A stretch of DNA of 64,000 bases, taken from the NCBI GenBank assembly GCA_037043455.1, contig JAWPHD010003265.1:1-64000 (forward strand), written 5' to 3'. The notes beneath the pieces were generated by a model, which did no database searches, was not told the origin of the DNA, and saw only the letters and a list, made by a program, of their open reading frames with translations. The first letter of the stretch is position 1. Every line of letters starts with the position of its first letter. The translations under genes and the position numbers were made by a program. The DNA is from Cyrtodaria siliqua (Eukaryota > Mollusca > Bivalvia > Adapedonta > Hiatellidae). Shown here in pieces: positions 1-10,861 of this stretch.

Positions 1-58
1 GGTGGCGCCCAATGAGATACAGGGGGTGGCGCCCGATGTGATACAGGGGGTGGTAATA
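1..58. repeat. tandem repeat cut by the window edge, ~27-bp unit
   Basis: Two units of GGTGGCGCCC plus GATACAGGG are seen; the array probably continues to the left of the window. Confidence 0.6.
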
Positions 59-471
59 ATGTGCTGATCTTTCCTGAGATACATGAAATACGTACATGAA
101 CATGATACCATATAAGCTCTAATAAATGTCTCTGGGGGGTGCAACATTTTTGAAAAGGGGGCGTTTATTTGAGATCAAAATATATAATTTAAGTTTTAAA
201 TCAGACACTATTTAATGATTTTCTTTACCATTGTTTTTGTATTTTATTGTTTGTGAATGAAACGAATTAACTGGAATTAACTGGGTGGGTGTGGGGGAGG
301 GTGTCATTAGAGGAGGTGCACTTATTAGGGATTATACGGTATGAAGTGTGAGGACAATATGAGTCACTAAGTGAGTCGATGCAAGATAAAAGGCTCATAA
401 TTACTGGCCTATCATAGTAAGGTAAAATTAATTATGAACTCTTTTTTTTCTATATCAGTAAAACACCAAAC
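59..471. other. non-genic; fragment of a dispersed G-rich repeat
   Basis: No gene seen. The part around 125-345 (GGGGGTGCAACATTT, GGGGGCGTTTATTTG, GTGCACTTATTAGGG) resembles segments near 28.4-28.6 kb and 46.85-47.1 kb, so it is likely a dispersed repeat. Confidence 0.3.
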
Positions 472-1143
472 TTAAAGGGATACAAGGCAATCTTGATTTT
501 TGAAAAATTCACATCCCGTTAGTTTTTCTACATAACTTCCATTTGTGTTTATCATTAATATTATTTATAAGAATTGTAGATCTATAACGCAAATTGTTTT
601 TGTTTGTATAAAACTAATTGTTGATTATAGTGCACTAATATAATATTTAAACCTATGGTTGAATAAGTAGAATAAACGAAAACTCATTTTATTTACTTAC
701 ATGCAAAATGATAATGTATTAATCAAGAGCTTTTTCCAGGCATTTTGATCAAAAGAACCCTTGTAAATTTGGGAAAATTTTATTGTAAAAGCGACCAAAT
801 TGGGAATTTTTTTCATCGATAAAATGGCAAATAGAGAATTGTTAAGGTCAACATTTTCTAAGTTAGGGAGAGGTAAAAGCCTAAAAGGTATTATTATGAA
901 CACTATTACATCAATAACATTGATAAGGGATGTACAACATAAAAGTAAAAAAAAAAGTATTATTTTTGTGAGATTGGGATTTTTTTGTTAATAATTCGGG
1001 GAAAAAAAGGCACTGTTTTGCATTGGGAAAGGGTTCATTTTTCAGCCCCGTGGGACACACCTAGAAAAAGCCTTGTTAATAACGAAACGCTAAATTGTAA
1101 TGTTTGATAAAAAAACTGTCAAGATTGCCATGTGTCCCTTTAA
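472..1143 (+). mobile_element. MITE family A, copy 1, interrupted by another element
   Basis: Left end TTAAAGGGATACAAGGCAAT and right end GATTGCCATGTGTCCCTTTAA form terminal inverted repeats flanked by TTAA. The family interior is recognisable by a Val-poor AT-rich core with the motifs TTTTTCTACATAACTT and GATTATAGTGCAC. Length is about twice the ~315-bp family norm because of an insertion at about 727-1075. No transposase is encoded. Confidence 0.75.
727..1075. mobile_element. nested inverted-repeat element (family G) inside MITE A copy 1
   Basis: The segment begins AGCTTTTTCCAGG and ends CCTAGAAAAAGCCTT, short inverted ends. Its interior, with repeated TTGGGAA words, resembles sequence at 15.27-15.61 kb and 60.98-61.08 kb. 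It interrupts the family A interior, so it arrived later. Exact boundaries and target duplication are uncertain. Confidence 0.45.
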
Positions 1144-1749
1144 ATATTTCTCTCGTGTACAAAAAAAGTATAAAAAAATAAATATAATAAATTCTATTTT
1201 TGTGTTTAATGAAAAATAAGTAAACCATCATAATAAGCCGTAAAATATTTTTAAATCTATATTTTTTACAATGATCCATTTAACCCACTTATTTCATTAA
1301 ATCGTGAATTGCTACATTTTTATTATAGGCAGAGTTTACCTTGTTTGATCTCGTATATTTAAGCAGTTTTCGGTGAAAAATCTTGAAGCTAATCATCTGG
1401 AAACAGTTTAAATTTTCATCAAGAAATTACTAGCTTTGAAGTTTTGATATAATAACAAAATAATAAGCCGAAACCAACGTCTTCATCTGGTTTTAAATGG
1501 TATGCCGTCAATCTGTTAAACTAATCATTTTTACGGGGACGGGGTTATATTTTCCTTTTAAATAAACAATTATTTTTTCATTTAAATTTTATCAAATTCC
1601 GGCATCAAAAAAGTATGTAATCACTTATTTTTGATTTAAGTTTCATAGAATTCTCTAGAATTACTCTTAATATATCTTTTTCTGCTTAATAACTTCTCAT
1701 AATTAATATAAAAAAAAAATGGTAACACATGTATCTAGAAACATAAAAC
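1144..1749. other. AT-rich intergenic sequence
   Basis: No gene, RNA or clear repeat was recognised. Confidence 0.4.
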
Positions 1750-2144
1750 TTAAAGGGGCATAAGGCAATCTTGATTTTAAAAAACAACAACACACAGCAT
1801 CCTTTTAGTTTTTCTACATAACTTACATTTTTTCAATCATTTATATTAATTATAAAACTAGTATACAGCAATATTACTTATTAACTGTTGATTATATTGC
1901 ACCAATAATATATTTAAACCTATGGTAGAATAAGACAAAAAAATGCAAACTCAACATTTTATTAGACGAAAGAAAAAAAATCTCAAACTTTTGTTTAATT
2001 ATATGCAAGCAGATTTAAGGTAAAAATGATACTGGATAAATAAATCGAGAGGCTAACTTCACTGCTTGATAAACACTTCAAGATTGCCGTGTCAAGATTG
2101 CCGTGTCAAGATTGCCGTGTCAAGATTGCTGTGTGTCTCTTTAA
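1750..2144 (+). mobile_element. MITE family A, copy 2, with terminal 14-bp expansion
   Basis: It starts TTAAAGGGGCATAAGGCAAT and ends GTGTGTCTCTTTAA. The interior follows the family pattern, including the internal segment near GTTGATTATATTGCAC. Near the right terminus the 14-bp word CAAGATTGCCGTGT occurs about four times in a row (2085-2140), whereas other copies have it once. Confidence 0.75.
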
Positions 2145-2249
2145 GGTCACATATAAAGACTAAAGGCGCTCATAATATTTTTTGTTTATCTGATGGTAGA
2201 ATGTAACATGACTGAAATACGATATCATGACTTAGCAATGTCCTTTTTA

Positions 2250-2480
2250 TTAAAGGGACACTCGGCAATTTTGATTGATCAAAAGTCCAAATTAAGCACC
2301 AGCCACTAACATTTTGCTAAGAATTCAAGGTAAACCAAATGTGTGTAGAAATTAAAAAAATGCATATGTATAAGAAAATGCAAAAATTAAAAAAACGAGA
2401 ATTTAAGAATCTGCCTTACGATTGAAATTATGGTTAGAAGTTTGGTGAAATGGGCCCCAGATTGCCTTGTGTCCCTTTAA
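2250..2480 (+). mobile_element. MITE family A-like, copy 3, divergent short form
   Basis: TTAAAGGGACACTCGGCAAT at the left and GATTGCCTTGTGTCCCTTTAA-type end at the right, about 230 bp. The interior differs from other copies, so this may be a subfamily sharing the ends. Confidence 0.6.
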
Positions 2481-2904
2481 GGTGTAAACTTTCAATAAAT
2501 GTCTTGTATTGTTTACGATCCACAGCCTTCTTACATTGCTGTTGTCATGGTAACAAATACTGTATCGTTCTGCCCGCATATAACCAATCAACATGAGTAT
2601 GATTGAACCTTAATAAAATAAAATAATGCTGATTTATATATATGTAAAAAAAAGCTTGAACATTATGGATCACTGATAACTAGATGAAGGTACCGCGTTG
2701 GTACTACCGACACCACTACGTACAATGTTGTTAAAGTTTTTAAAAATGAAATAAATAAATCTGTATGATGAACAAAGTATTGAATAAACTGATGAGGTAA
2801 TTGGAAATGTATATAAGAAGTTTCATCAAAATCTGGGTGAATTTTGTGCTATTATTTCTTAAATAATTAATAAACAAGCCATTGTTTTTCAAAGGAATTC
2901 TTTA
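2481..2904. other. AT-rich intergenic sequence
   Basis: No supported gene or repeat. Confidence 0.4.
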
Positions 2905-3078
2905 AAAAATAAAATATTTCCAGTGGGTTTATATTGTCCCAGATCAATACCTGGTGAGCGAGACCTGAAGTTCATCGATACCAATGACCGCAGCCAACGC
3001 GGTTTCGATGTGTTTCAAGTCCCAAACACCAGGTTTTGATCTCGCACAATATAAACTCGCTCGAAATGTTTTATTTCT
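2905..3078. repeat. imperfect hairpin element downstream of the gene
   Basis: The arm at about 2905-2954 (containing GTTTATATTGT and GATCAATACCTGGT) is matched in inverted orientation by 3029-3078 (ACCAGGTTTTGATC and ACAATATAAAC). Inner sequence pairs more weakly. It lies about 450 bp beyond the stop codon and supplies one possible polyadenylation signal for the minus-strand gene (AATAAA as TTTATT near 3069-3074). It is probably a small foldback or MITE. Confidence 0.6.
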
Positions 3079-3523
3079 TATCTGACATGGAGTTTTATGT
3101 ATTTTTTGCACACATTTCCGAGAGATTGAACATAATACAAACACATTCTCACATCTTACACTGTACGTCCATCTCTCAGCACCAATCGAAGAAAATATTC
3201 AACTATATCGTGTTTTTAATAAGTTGTTAGAACATAAAGTTGCTTAAAAATCTTAAAAATAACATAATCGTTGTTTTGGATATTTGCCGACGTTGAAAAA
3301 ATCGTTTAAAATGATGTTCCAACGGTTGAAGGACGTGACATCCGAGGTCTTGATAGCATTTTTAAAAACTCCTCAATAACCAATCAGCAGTGAGTATTTT
3401 AATAAACCATGTCAGATTCTGTATTGACAACTTTAAATGATATGAATGGTATTACCTGAACAAAAAATTTCAAAATTCATCCGATGATTACGACAAAGTT
3501 TAAAAACAAAAAAACAAATATTG

Positions 3524-6500
3524 TCACACTAAAGTTGATAATTTTGAATCTCCGCCACTACTCCCGCTATCTAATCTTGTCCTTGACCCAGTTACACTAC
3601 CCCCACTCCCTCGCGCTGATGAATGTAGCGACAAATTCCCGATCGACGTTGCAGACGACATTTGCGCTTCATTCATCACCGCCGCATTTTTACGCGAAAT
3701 CACCGACATCCTACTCTCCACAGAGTTTTTCAGCTGTTGACTTCTCATTGTCGCACTTGTGGACTGTGCACGCGGACGCATGTCTTCCACGCTACTCGAC
3801 CCAGCGTTGACATGCCTATACGATAACGGCATAGCGTGAAAACTATGTCTCTGCCCACCGGGGTGGTTTATCGAATCAAACGACTGGTCATGCTTGGAAA
3901 AAAGTTTTTGAATATCTTTTGAACTTGCAAATACTGGCCGCTTATGTAAGTTTTCTAAAGACACAAACTGTCCTTTCTTCAGTTTTTCTTCATATTCTAT
4001 GTTCGCCAAGGAATACTGGGGTAAATCACCCAAGTTCACGTATATGTCACCCTCTGGTTCTAAAATTAAAGACCGATGTTTATCAGCAACTGATGGTGTA
4101 GTTTCAACCAAAACCAGACCCTGTACCTCCTTTTGCTTTCTCTTATTGCTTTTACTGTCTGCATTCTGTTTTTTGCCCGACGGTCGGAACATACTGGGCA
4201 ATATTTGAAACAGTTTACTTTTCGACGACCCGGGTTCTTTGCTAGATTTAGAAGACCCCGATTCTTTGCTCGATTTTGTACTCCTCATTGTTGAAGTTTT
4301 TGACGACGTATCTGGCTCTGCAGGGGGCGCCACATGTCTGTCTAGAGACGAATCTCTACTACGTGTTCCCTGATTTGTTGATTCTTGACCTGAGATGTGA
4401 CTGTTACCGGGATCTGGCCCGTAATTTGGGGGTCTATAATAATTATCCTGCCCGTACATATTATTAATTTTCTTTTCCTGAAAATAGTTTATTTTCGAGT
4501 CAGTTCTACAGTACTTTTCCTCTTGATCGTCAAACCCGTAATAATTGCGATAGTTTCTATCCATATCACTCCATTTTTCCAACAAATCCCCACTCAGCGC
4601 CTCTAGGGGCGACCGAGGGGTATTTTGAGTTTCTAAATTATTCTCCGTTACTTCACCGATTGGCTGAAAGCTCGACACACTAGTACTCCTGCTGCTTCGG
4701 TTTAACGAATAAAATCCTTCATCCCCATTCGGGCTTACATATATTTTCCCGCTTCCACTCAAGGTGGGAAGTGGGTTTTCCGAACCCCCTATCAACATAA
4801 GAGGGCCATTGTTTAAACTTTCGGGTAAACTAGGAAAATCACTGTCCTCACTGGCAGCCATTGAATCACTAACTTCCATAGTTCTACCCGACACTAAAAC
4901 TCTTTCACCGTTTCTATCCCTGGCCCTGACAGTAGCATAAGTATAATCCCTAGCCCTGACAGTAGCATAAGTATAATCCTGAGAATGAGGCGGTGGCACT
5001 CGCGCAGGGGCAGAGTTAATCTCACTAGTGGCTGTCGATATCTGAGGTTGATTCATGCCGTCTGCTCTAACTACAGCAGACGGGCGAGTGTCTGTTTCAC
5101 CGTTTATCACATATAGCTGCCTATTTCTATGTTCAAGGTCATTTTGCGAGACATTCACAAAAGGTAAATCATAATTGTTTGTACCAGAATTAGCATTCGG
5201 TAAGTTACCGTTTTTAAGCACAGATTTTGGGTGTTTATTGTCCTCCGTTTTCTCTTTATCTCTTCCAGATACGTTCACACCATGGCGGTTTTTACCTTGT
5301 TGGAAATTGTCTGCATGCCGTTGCGGAATGCGAGAATTTTCTAGTGCATTTGCTGACCCCTCCTCTTCTATGATGGTCAATTGCCTTAGCTGTTCCTGGA
5401 CAGAATTATCCTGCGCATCAATCATTCGTTGTTTACGCTTCACTGCCCAGCTCTCGCGCACCGAGTTTGGTTTTATTGCACCGTTTGGTAAGATAACATT
5501 TTTAGAGTTCCCATTACGCGAGTTTTCTAAATCCGTTGTAGCATAAGAACCAAAACTGGACGAAAAAGGCGAAGAAACAGTTCCAGAACTTGAATTTGTC
5601 CCGTAACCATCATCAGGACTGTCGTCATTCGGGCTACCTTGGTTACTGTTAGTTTTGTTCTTAACACTTTCTGGGGAATAACCGTTATCGTCGTTGTCAG
5701 TTTTGATATGAAGCGGGGAGACTGTACTCAGAGTTTGCTGATCACTGCGAGAAATGCCTTTTGACACAACCGGTGTCCACACATTCACCATGCCGTTGGT
5801 ATCGGCGAAATGTATGTGCAGAGTTTTCTTACTTTGAATGTTATCTTTTAATTTATTTGTATTTGTAATTTGTCCCGGACCTTTGCTTTTTACTGATGTA
5901 TATTCTTTCAAGCTGTCGTTGATTTTTTCTTTATTTTTCATTTCTTCCTCCGTTGTCATCATTATCATCGTATCTACGGAGGCATCGCTATGATCACTCA
6001 TTGAATCGATCCCGTCAAGGGGGTCGTAATTCTTCCACATTTCTTCCGTCACCTGAGGCGTGATATATTTCATTGGTGGGGATAAAATGTCCGACCGTCC
6101 CGAAGGAACAGAATCTTCATCTTTTTGCCATATTTGGTCATGACTCGTAATGTTAACGCGTGTCAATGGTTTTGGTTCTGGAGTTGTTAGATTTTGACGC
6201 AAAGAATTTCGTTCCCTATGCTGGTACTGTGGTGAATTTTGATCTCCATGTTTATACGGAGGCAACGAGGATACTGAATTATTTTCTGGCTTTTTTGCCA
6301 CTCTGCTTGGGCGAGGTGGAGGAGGTCGAGGTGGCGGTGAAGAGTCCTCGATTTCGGAAAATCTTCTGGATATAATTTTGGTAGGTATAGCTGCAGTTGT
6401 TACACTTTTTGAGGCCTTCGGTTCATTAGAGGTATGACTGCAATAAGCATGTGATGCATCATTTCTGCTGCCTGCACGTGGAGCATCATTTCTGCTGCCT

Positions 6501-6745
6501 GCACGTGAAGCATCATTTCTGCTGACTACACGTGCAGCATCGTTTCTGCTAACTGCATGTGAAGCATCATTTCTGCCGCCTGCACGTGAAGCATCATTTC
6601 TGCTGCCTGCACGTGCGGCATCGTTTCTGCTGCTTACACGTGGTGCATCGTTTCTGCTGCTTGAACGTGGTGCATCGTTTCTACTGCCCGATACATAAAC
6701 AGGACGGGCGTAGAATGTGTTTGAACCTGTTGACGCTGCCATCAT
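3524..6745 (-). CDS. large disordered adaptor-like protein, 1073 aa, single coding exon
   Basis: This is the only long ORF in the window that is not a tandem-repeat artefact. Two Met codons open it; the second (ATGATGG context) has the better Kozak match, and an in-frame TAA lies two codons upstream, so the N-terminus is complete in this exon. Visible parts: nine 9-residue repeats centred on SRNDA (residues 20-100); a proline/arginine patch at 137-148 fitting both RxxPxxP and PxxPxR SH3-ligand patterns; long Ser/Asn/Asp-rich disordered stretches; an exact 10-residue duplication with YATV at 590-609; Lys/Ser-rich segments with a basic cluster near 867-872; a less repetitive block around 899-950 starting GDIYVNL, where Y902-V-N fits a Grb2-type SH2 ligand; and C-terminal T-L-V (1071-1073), a class I PDZ ligand. 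No catalytic domain, signal peptide or membrane helix is apparent. A cytoplasmic scaffold role is inference; the family is not recognised. The expression state is unknown. Confidence 0.8.
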   Translation of the reverse strand: MMAASTGSNTFYARPVYVSGSRNDAPRSSSRNDAPRVSSRNDAARAGSRNDASRAGGRNDASHAVSRNDAARVVSRNDASRAGSRNDAPRAGSRNDASHAYCSHTSNEPKASKSVTTAAIPTKIISRRFSEIEDSSPPPRPPPPRPSRVAKKPENNSVSSLPPYKHGDQNSPQYQHRERNSLRQNLTTPEPKPLTRVNITSHDQIWQKDEDSVPSGRSDILSPPMKYITPQVTEEMWKNYDPLDGIDSMSDHSDASVDTMIMMTTEEEMKNKEKINDSLKEYTSVKSKGPGQITNTNKLKDNIQSKKTLHIHFADTNGMVNVWTPVVSKGISRSDQQTLSTVSPLHIKTDNDDNGYSPESVKNKTNSNQGSPNDDSPDDGYGTNSSSGTVSSPFSSSFGSYATTDLENSRNGNSKNVILPNGAIKPNSVRESWAVKRKQRMIDAQDNSVQEQLRQLTIIEEEGSANALENSRIPQRHADNFQQGKNRHGVNVSGRDKEKTEDNKHPKSVLKNGNLPNANSGTNNYDLPFVNVSQNDLEHRNRQLYVINGETDTRPSAVVRADGMNQPQISTATSEINSAPARVPPPHSQDYTYATVRARDYTYATVRARDRNGERVLVSGRTMEVSDSMAASEDSDFPSLPESLNNGPLMLIGGSENPLPTLSGSGKIYVSPNGDEGFYSLNRSSRSTSVSSFQPIGEVTENNLETQNTPRSPLEALSGDLLEKWSDMDRNYRNYYGFDDQEEKYCRTDSKINYFQEKKINNMYGQDNYYRPPNYGPDPGNSHISGQESTNQGTRSRDSSLDRHVAPPAEPDTSSKTSTMRSTKSSKESGSSKSSKEPGSSKSKLFQILPSMFRPSGKKQNADSKSNKRKQKEVQGLVLVETTPSVADKHRSLILEPEGDIYVNLGDLPQYSLANIEYEEKLKKGQFVSLENLHKRPVFASSKDIQKLFSKHDQSFDSINHPGGQRHSFHAMPLSYRHVNAGSSSVEDMRPRAQSTSATMRSQQLKNSVESRMSVISRKNAAVMNEAQMSSATSIGNLSLHSSARGSGGSVTGSRTRLDSGSSGGDSKLSTLV
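4919..4978 (-). repeat. in-frame 30-bp exact coding duplication
   Basis: Two adjacent identical 30-bp segments in the CDS encode DYTYATVRAR twice (residues 590-609). The lack of divergence suggests a recent duplication or gene conversion. Confidence 0.85.
6446..6688 (-). repeat. coding minisatellite, 27-bp unit, nine copies
   Basis: Nine consecutive 27-bp units within the CDS encode variants of GSRNDAxRx (residues 20-100). Units differ at several positions but all keep the Arg-Asn-Asp-Ala core, and the unit is in frame, so copy-number change would alter protein length without a frameshift. Confidence 0.85.
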
Positions 6746-7186
6746 GCTTTATTAATTAATCCATTAACGTTGTAATAACGGTAAATCCAACAAGAATAAT
6801 TTGTTATCTTGAACACTAAAAATTTCTCAACGCGTGAAAACCACAAAACAGATATTAAATGCACTTTATTTCAAGCACCACTTTTTAACAAGAAGTTTCT
6901 TTTTTGAATATTCGATGAAAGAATTATATAAATCCGTCTAATTAAACACATGTGTATTCGACTTTTCATATATTACATTTTTCACGGTATCACTATTTAT
7001 TACTTTAAAACACAAATTTCCCCTCAGGACGTGGCAATTAAGTCCCAGAATGCACTGCGACTCATGAAGACACGTGATTGGTCTTTCTTCCACGGTATCA
7101 GTAATACCCATTGGTCCAGCCTTGTTTGATATTTTTGCAGACGGACGATGCTTAGCGCCATGTTTTACCAGCTGGCATTGTAGATT
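6746..7186 (-). other. probable 5' UTR part of the gene's coding exon, with splice acceptor
   Basis: On the minus strand, a pyrimidine-rich tract ending TTTCTGTTTTCAG lies just upstream of position 7186, a strong 3' splice-site match. The exon would run from there through the CDS. A short upstream ORF of eight codons (7152-7178, minus) begins 8 bases into this exon and stops well before the main start, so it could dampen translation. At least one further 5' exon must lie at higher coordinates, but none could be identified. The acceptor is seen; its use is inferred. Confidence 0.45.
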
Positions 7187-7435
7187 CTGAAAACAGAAAC
7201 AAAAATGTTCAAGATCTATTTAAAGGCCCTAAGAGAATGCATATGAAAATAGTTCATACAATAATGGCAACACTAGGTTTTCAATAAGGCACAATACGAA
7301 TAATTTATAATAAAAAAAATCACTTTTTTTATTTTTTTGGTTTTGGAATGAATAACAGATTTTATTTCATCGATAAGTGACAAAACGTATTATTTTGAAT
7401 ATAAACGTTTGATCAGTTCGAGATAAACACTGCTG

Positions 7436-8040
7436 AATAAACCAGTAATTTACTAATGAATAAGCAAGTAATTACTAATGAATAAGCAAGTAATTACTAA
7501 TGCATAAATCAGTAATTACTAATGAATAAGCAAGTAATTACTGCTGAATAAACCAGTAATTATTAATGAATTGAATTGAATTCGGTTTTAAGGCGCACCA
7601 ACACATGAAAGGTTATATGGCGCCTAACAAGCATGAACGTGCCAGGCTCATCCTCCATGTACATCGAGATAAAATATGGAAAATGGGCCTAGAACCTTCT
7701 CACCCTGAACTGCAGAATCACTAATGAATAAGCAAGTAATTACTAATGACTAAACAAGTAATTCATAATGAATAAAATTAATAACAAGTAATTACTAATG
7801 AATAAGCAAGTTATGACTGCTGAATGAACAAGTAATTACTGCGAATAAACAAGTAATTACTGCTGAATAATGAATAAGCAAGTATTTACTAATGAATAAG
7901 TAAGCAATTACTGCTGAATAAAGAAAATACTAATGAATAAGTAATTACTGCTGAAAAACAAGTAATTACTAATGAATAAGCAAGTAATAACTAATGAATA
8001 AACAACTAAATACTAATGTATAAGTAATTACTGTATATCT
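7436..8040. repeat. degenerate ~22-bp tandem array, interrupted
   Basis: Units resemble AATGAATAAGCAAGTAATTACT with many variants. The array is broken at about 7563-7722 by a different sequence (GAATTCGGTTTTAAGGCGCA onward), likely a SINE-tail or similar insertion, after which the same unit resumes. Confidence 0.75.
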
Positions 8041-8114
8041 ACTTGCAGCAATGAGCTCAATGCTCAACTTTATAGTGGAATACCAGTTGTAGATACCATG
8101 TCAAGATACCCCAC

Positions 8115-8584
8115 CCAGTCACATTGTACTGACACAGGGCCGACCAGTCACATTGTACTGACACAGGGCCGACCAGTCACATTGTACTGACACAGGGCCG
8201 ACCAGTCACATTGTACCGACACAGGGCCGACCAGTCACATTGTACCGACACAGGGCCGACCAGTCACATTGTACTGACACAGGGCCGACCAGTCACATTG
8301 TACTGACACAGGGCCGACCAGTCACACTGTACTGACACAGGGCTGACCAGTCACATTGTACCGACACAGGGCCGACCAGTCACATTGTACTGACACCGGG
8401 CCGACCAGTCACATTGTACTGACACCGGGCCGACCAGTCACATTGTACTGACACCGGGCCGACCAGTCACATTGTACTTACACCGGGCCGACCAGTCACA
8501 TTGTACTGACACCGGGCCGACCAGTCACATTGTACTGACACCGGGCCGACCAGTCACATTGTACCGACACAGGGCCGACCAGTC
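8115..8584. repeat. 29-bp minisatellite, about 16 copies
   Basis: Unit CAGTCACATTGTACTGACAC plus AGGGCCGAC. Variants (ACACAGG versus ACACCGG, TACTGA versus TACCGA) occur in runs, so neighbouring units are most alike. Confidence 0.9.
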
Positions 8585-8599
8585 CTAGAACTACCCTTT

Positions 8600-8750
8600 A
8601 TATATGCTGAAAGTCAAGCAAGGAAGTTACTTAAGTACCATTTTTATGAAGTCTTTGACATGACCCAGTTGGAGATTGAACCCAAGACCTTCGGCATGCA
8701 TGGCGAACGCTCTACCACTACACCACCACACCACCACCGTGGTCTGTAAT
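8600..8750 (-). mobile_element. tRNA-derived SINE fragment
   Basis: On the minus strand a tRNA-like head reads TGTAGTGGTAGAGCGTTCG (A-box-like) followed about 25 bases on by GGGTTCAATCTCC (B-box-like). The head does not fold convincingly as a functional tRNA and continues into non-tRNA sequence, as SINEs do. Confidence 0.55.
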
Positions 8751-8759
8751 AGTGTACCA

Positions 8760-9420
8760 CTACACCACCATCGTGGTCTATAATAGTGTACAATGTTTTA
8801 ATTTATCGAAACACTTTGACACATTTACTTTCTGCTGTAATTTTTATTTTCGTTTTTTATAAATGTTTGGATGTAATGTACACATCTCGCATTACACCAT
8901 TACCAAGTTTTACAACCACAAGTAACAGTTGTTTGAAAAGTTTGTCGTTTTTCTCCCCAGTTTTTCCCATACTTTATGTCAAACAATATCACCCTCTTCA
9001 CACCTGTTAAACTAAATTACTTTTACATTTGGTGACCTCAGATAAGTACCAACAACTAAACAAAATTACCCACAAGGTATACAGTGTAAACAAATGGTGC
9101 ATAACTGAAGTAAACTGCTCTAACATGACGTGCCACTTCACGACTTGTTGTAAATGTTAAACAGATTAACATTCTTTTTTTACCTTGGACTGTGCAGATA
9201 TAAGTATTAAAAAATAATCTACAATCAAATTTTATTACACTGTTAAAATTTACAAAGTAAAAATAATAATATTTTAGTTAATCTGCATCGAATTCTTAAT
9301 GCTTCAAGAACATTTTGTGTTTGACCTTGACCTTCATATATTAATAAGGTCAGGTGACTATTGTCATAAAGTGTTTATATTGAATGTTCAATGGAGAAAA
9401 ATAAAGAAAAGAAAAGTTAT
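8760..9420. other. AT-rich non-coding stretch
   Basis: No gene seen; only short ORFs without family features. Confidence 0.4.
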
Positions 9421-9440
9421 ACCCTATGTTAATTTATTTG

Positions 9441-9615
9441 GACATCGGGAATGACAACGACCGATGACATCGGGAATGACAACAACCGATGATATCGAGA
9501 ATGACAATGACCGATGACAACGAGAATGACAACGACCGATGACACCGGGAATGACAACGACCGATGACACCGTGAATGACAACGACCGATGACATCGGGA
9601 ATGACAACGACCGAT
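9441..9615. repeat. 25-bp minisatellite, seven copies
   Basis: Seven head-to-tail units of GACATCGGGAATGACAACGA plus CCGAT with a few substitutions. Confidence 0.9.
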
Positions 9616-9799
9616 GGAAACAGAGATAATCAAAGGGAATAACTCCTTATTCTTTAAATTTATATTTTTTCAATATCCTGAGCAGTAACGTAACAATAAT
9701 ACAGGAGTTTATCGCAGTACTAAAAATTTGGATTTATGGGTCAATAAATAATAGTGTGTGTAATGTCATGTAATGGCACCCAAATCTCATTCTGTCCCT

Positions 9800-10790
9800 T
9801 TAAAGCAAAAAATTACTTTAAGCTGTCTATTAAATCATTTTACAATTATTTTATATTATTATAATTTTGTGTTTCTGAATTTCAAGAACCTCATTACTCA
9901 TTTCAATGTCCAGTAAAACCTCAATGAGTTCTGAGAATGTAATGAGTTTTAAATTTACTGGCTTTGTTTATACTTTCATTTGGTTGTTTCTACCATTACA
10001 TCACTTGATGGAATTATGGCATCCCATCCTGGTACTGTGACATAACGTCATGCCATTATGATGCAACTCAGTGTGTTCTGAGAACTGAGCATTTAAATTG
10101 CCGCGAGAAACAGATTAAGACTGTTTGTATCTCTCTATTAGCCGGTTCGTTTGGTCTCTCTATTAGCCAGTTCGTTTGGTCTCTCTATTAGCCGGTTCGT
10201 TTGGTCTCTTCCAGGAAGAGAAGTACCTAGTACATAAGGGGATAGAAGAAGGCAGAGAGCTCTGTTCTAATCGAATGCACATTAGAAGAGATAGAAGATT
10301 TTGGAATAATCGAACACGCATAATTCCGAAAGTAGCAGCCGTTCTTGACCGAAAATAGATTTTATTTCTAGAAGAATTGTTTAATGAGGACTACGATTTT
10401 ACTATTTATCCATTTTGACAACAAAGGAACTATTCCTAGAACAGCAGCTTATATACAGCAGTGCGAGTGCGAGTTGATTTTAATGGTTGCCGCCTTCTTT
10501 GCTGCTCTCTTCTCGGAAGCTCTGCCGTCTCTGCCGATTTGAAATAGGAAGAGATGGCAGAGCTTCGAAGAAGAGACGAGGTCCGAAACAAACAACCAGA
10601 AGAGTCTCTTCTCTTCTACGAAGCACTTCCGCTTTGTCTAACGAACTAGCTAAATGAGTAATGAGTGTCTTAAAACCACAAATCCTAAAATTATAAAAAA
10701 AGAATAATTCTAAAATGATTTAATAGACTGTTAATAACTCATTTCTCCTAATAGGAGCGCCTCTACTAATAGTCTAGTAGTGCCCTACTA
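9800..10790. mobile_element. large foldback element
   Basis: Left arm (about 9810-9910, containing GTCTATTAAATCATTTTA and CTCATTACTCATTT) is matched in inverted orientation by about 10655-10750 (TAAAATGATTTAATAGAC and AAATGAGTAATGAG). A smaller hairpin in the centre (about 10508-10575) pairs GAAGCTCTGCCGTCTCT with AGAGATGGCAGAGCTTC. The interior carries three 25-bp direct repeats at about 10130-10208 (unit with TATTAGCCGGTTCGTTTG). No protein is encoded. Confidence 0.6.
10130..10208. repeat. 25-bp direct repeat, three copies
   Basis: GTCTCTCTATTAGCCGGTTC plus GTTTG in three consecutive copies inside the foldback element. Confidence 0.85.
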
Positions 10791-10861
10791 TTTCATTAAC
10801 AATTAAATCATTTTTTTTATGGGGCCTAGTTTCATGCATGTGTACATTGAGACAGCAACTG

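Noticed and set aside
8115..8584. CRISPR-like repeat array
   Set aside because: There are no unique spacers; all arrays in the window are contiguous tandem repeats in an evidently eukaryotic genome.
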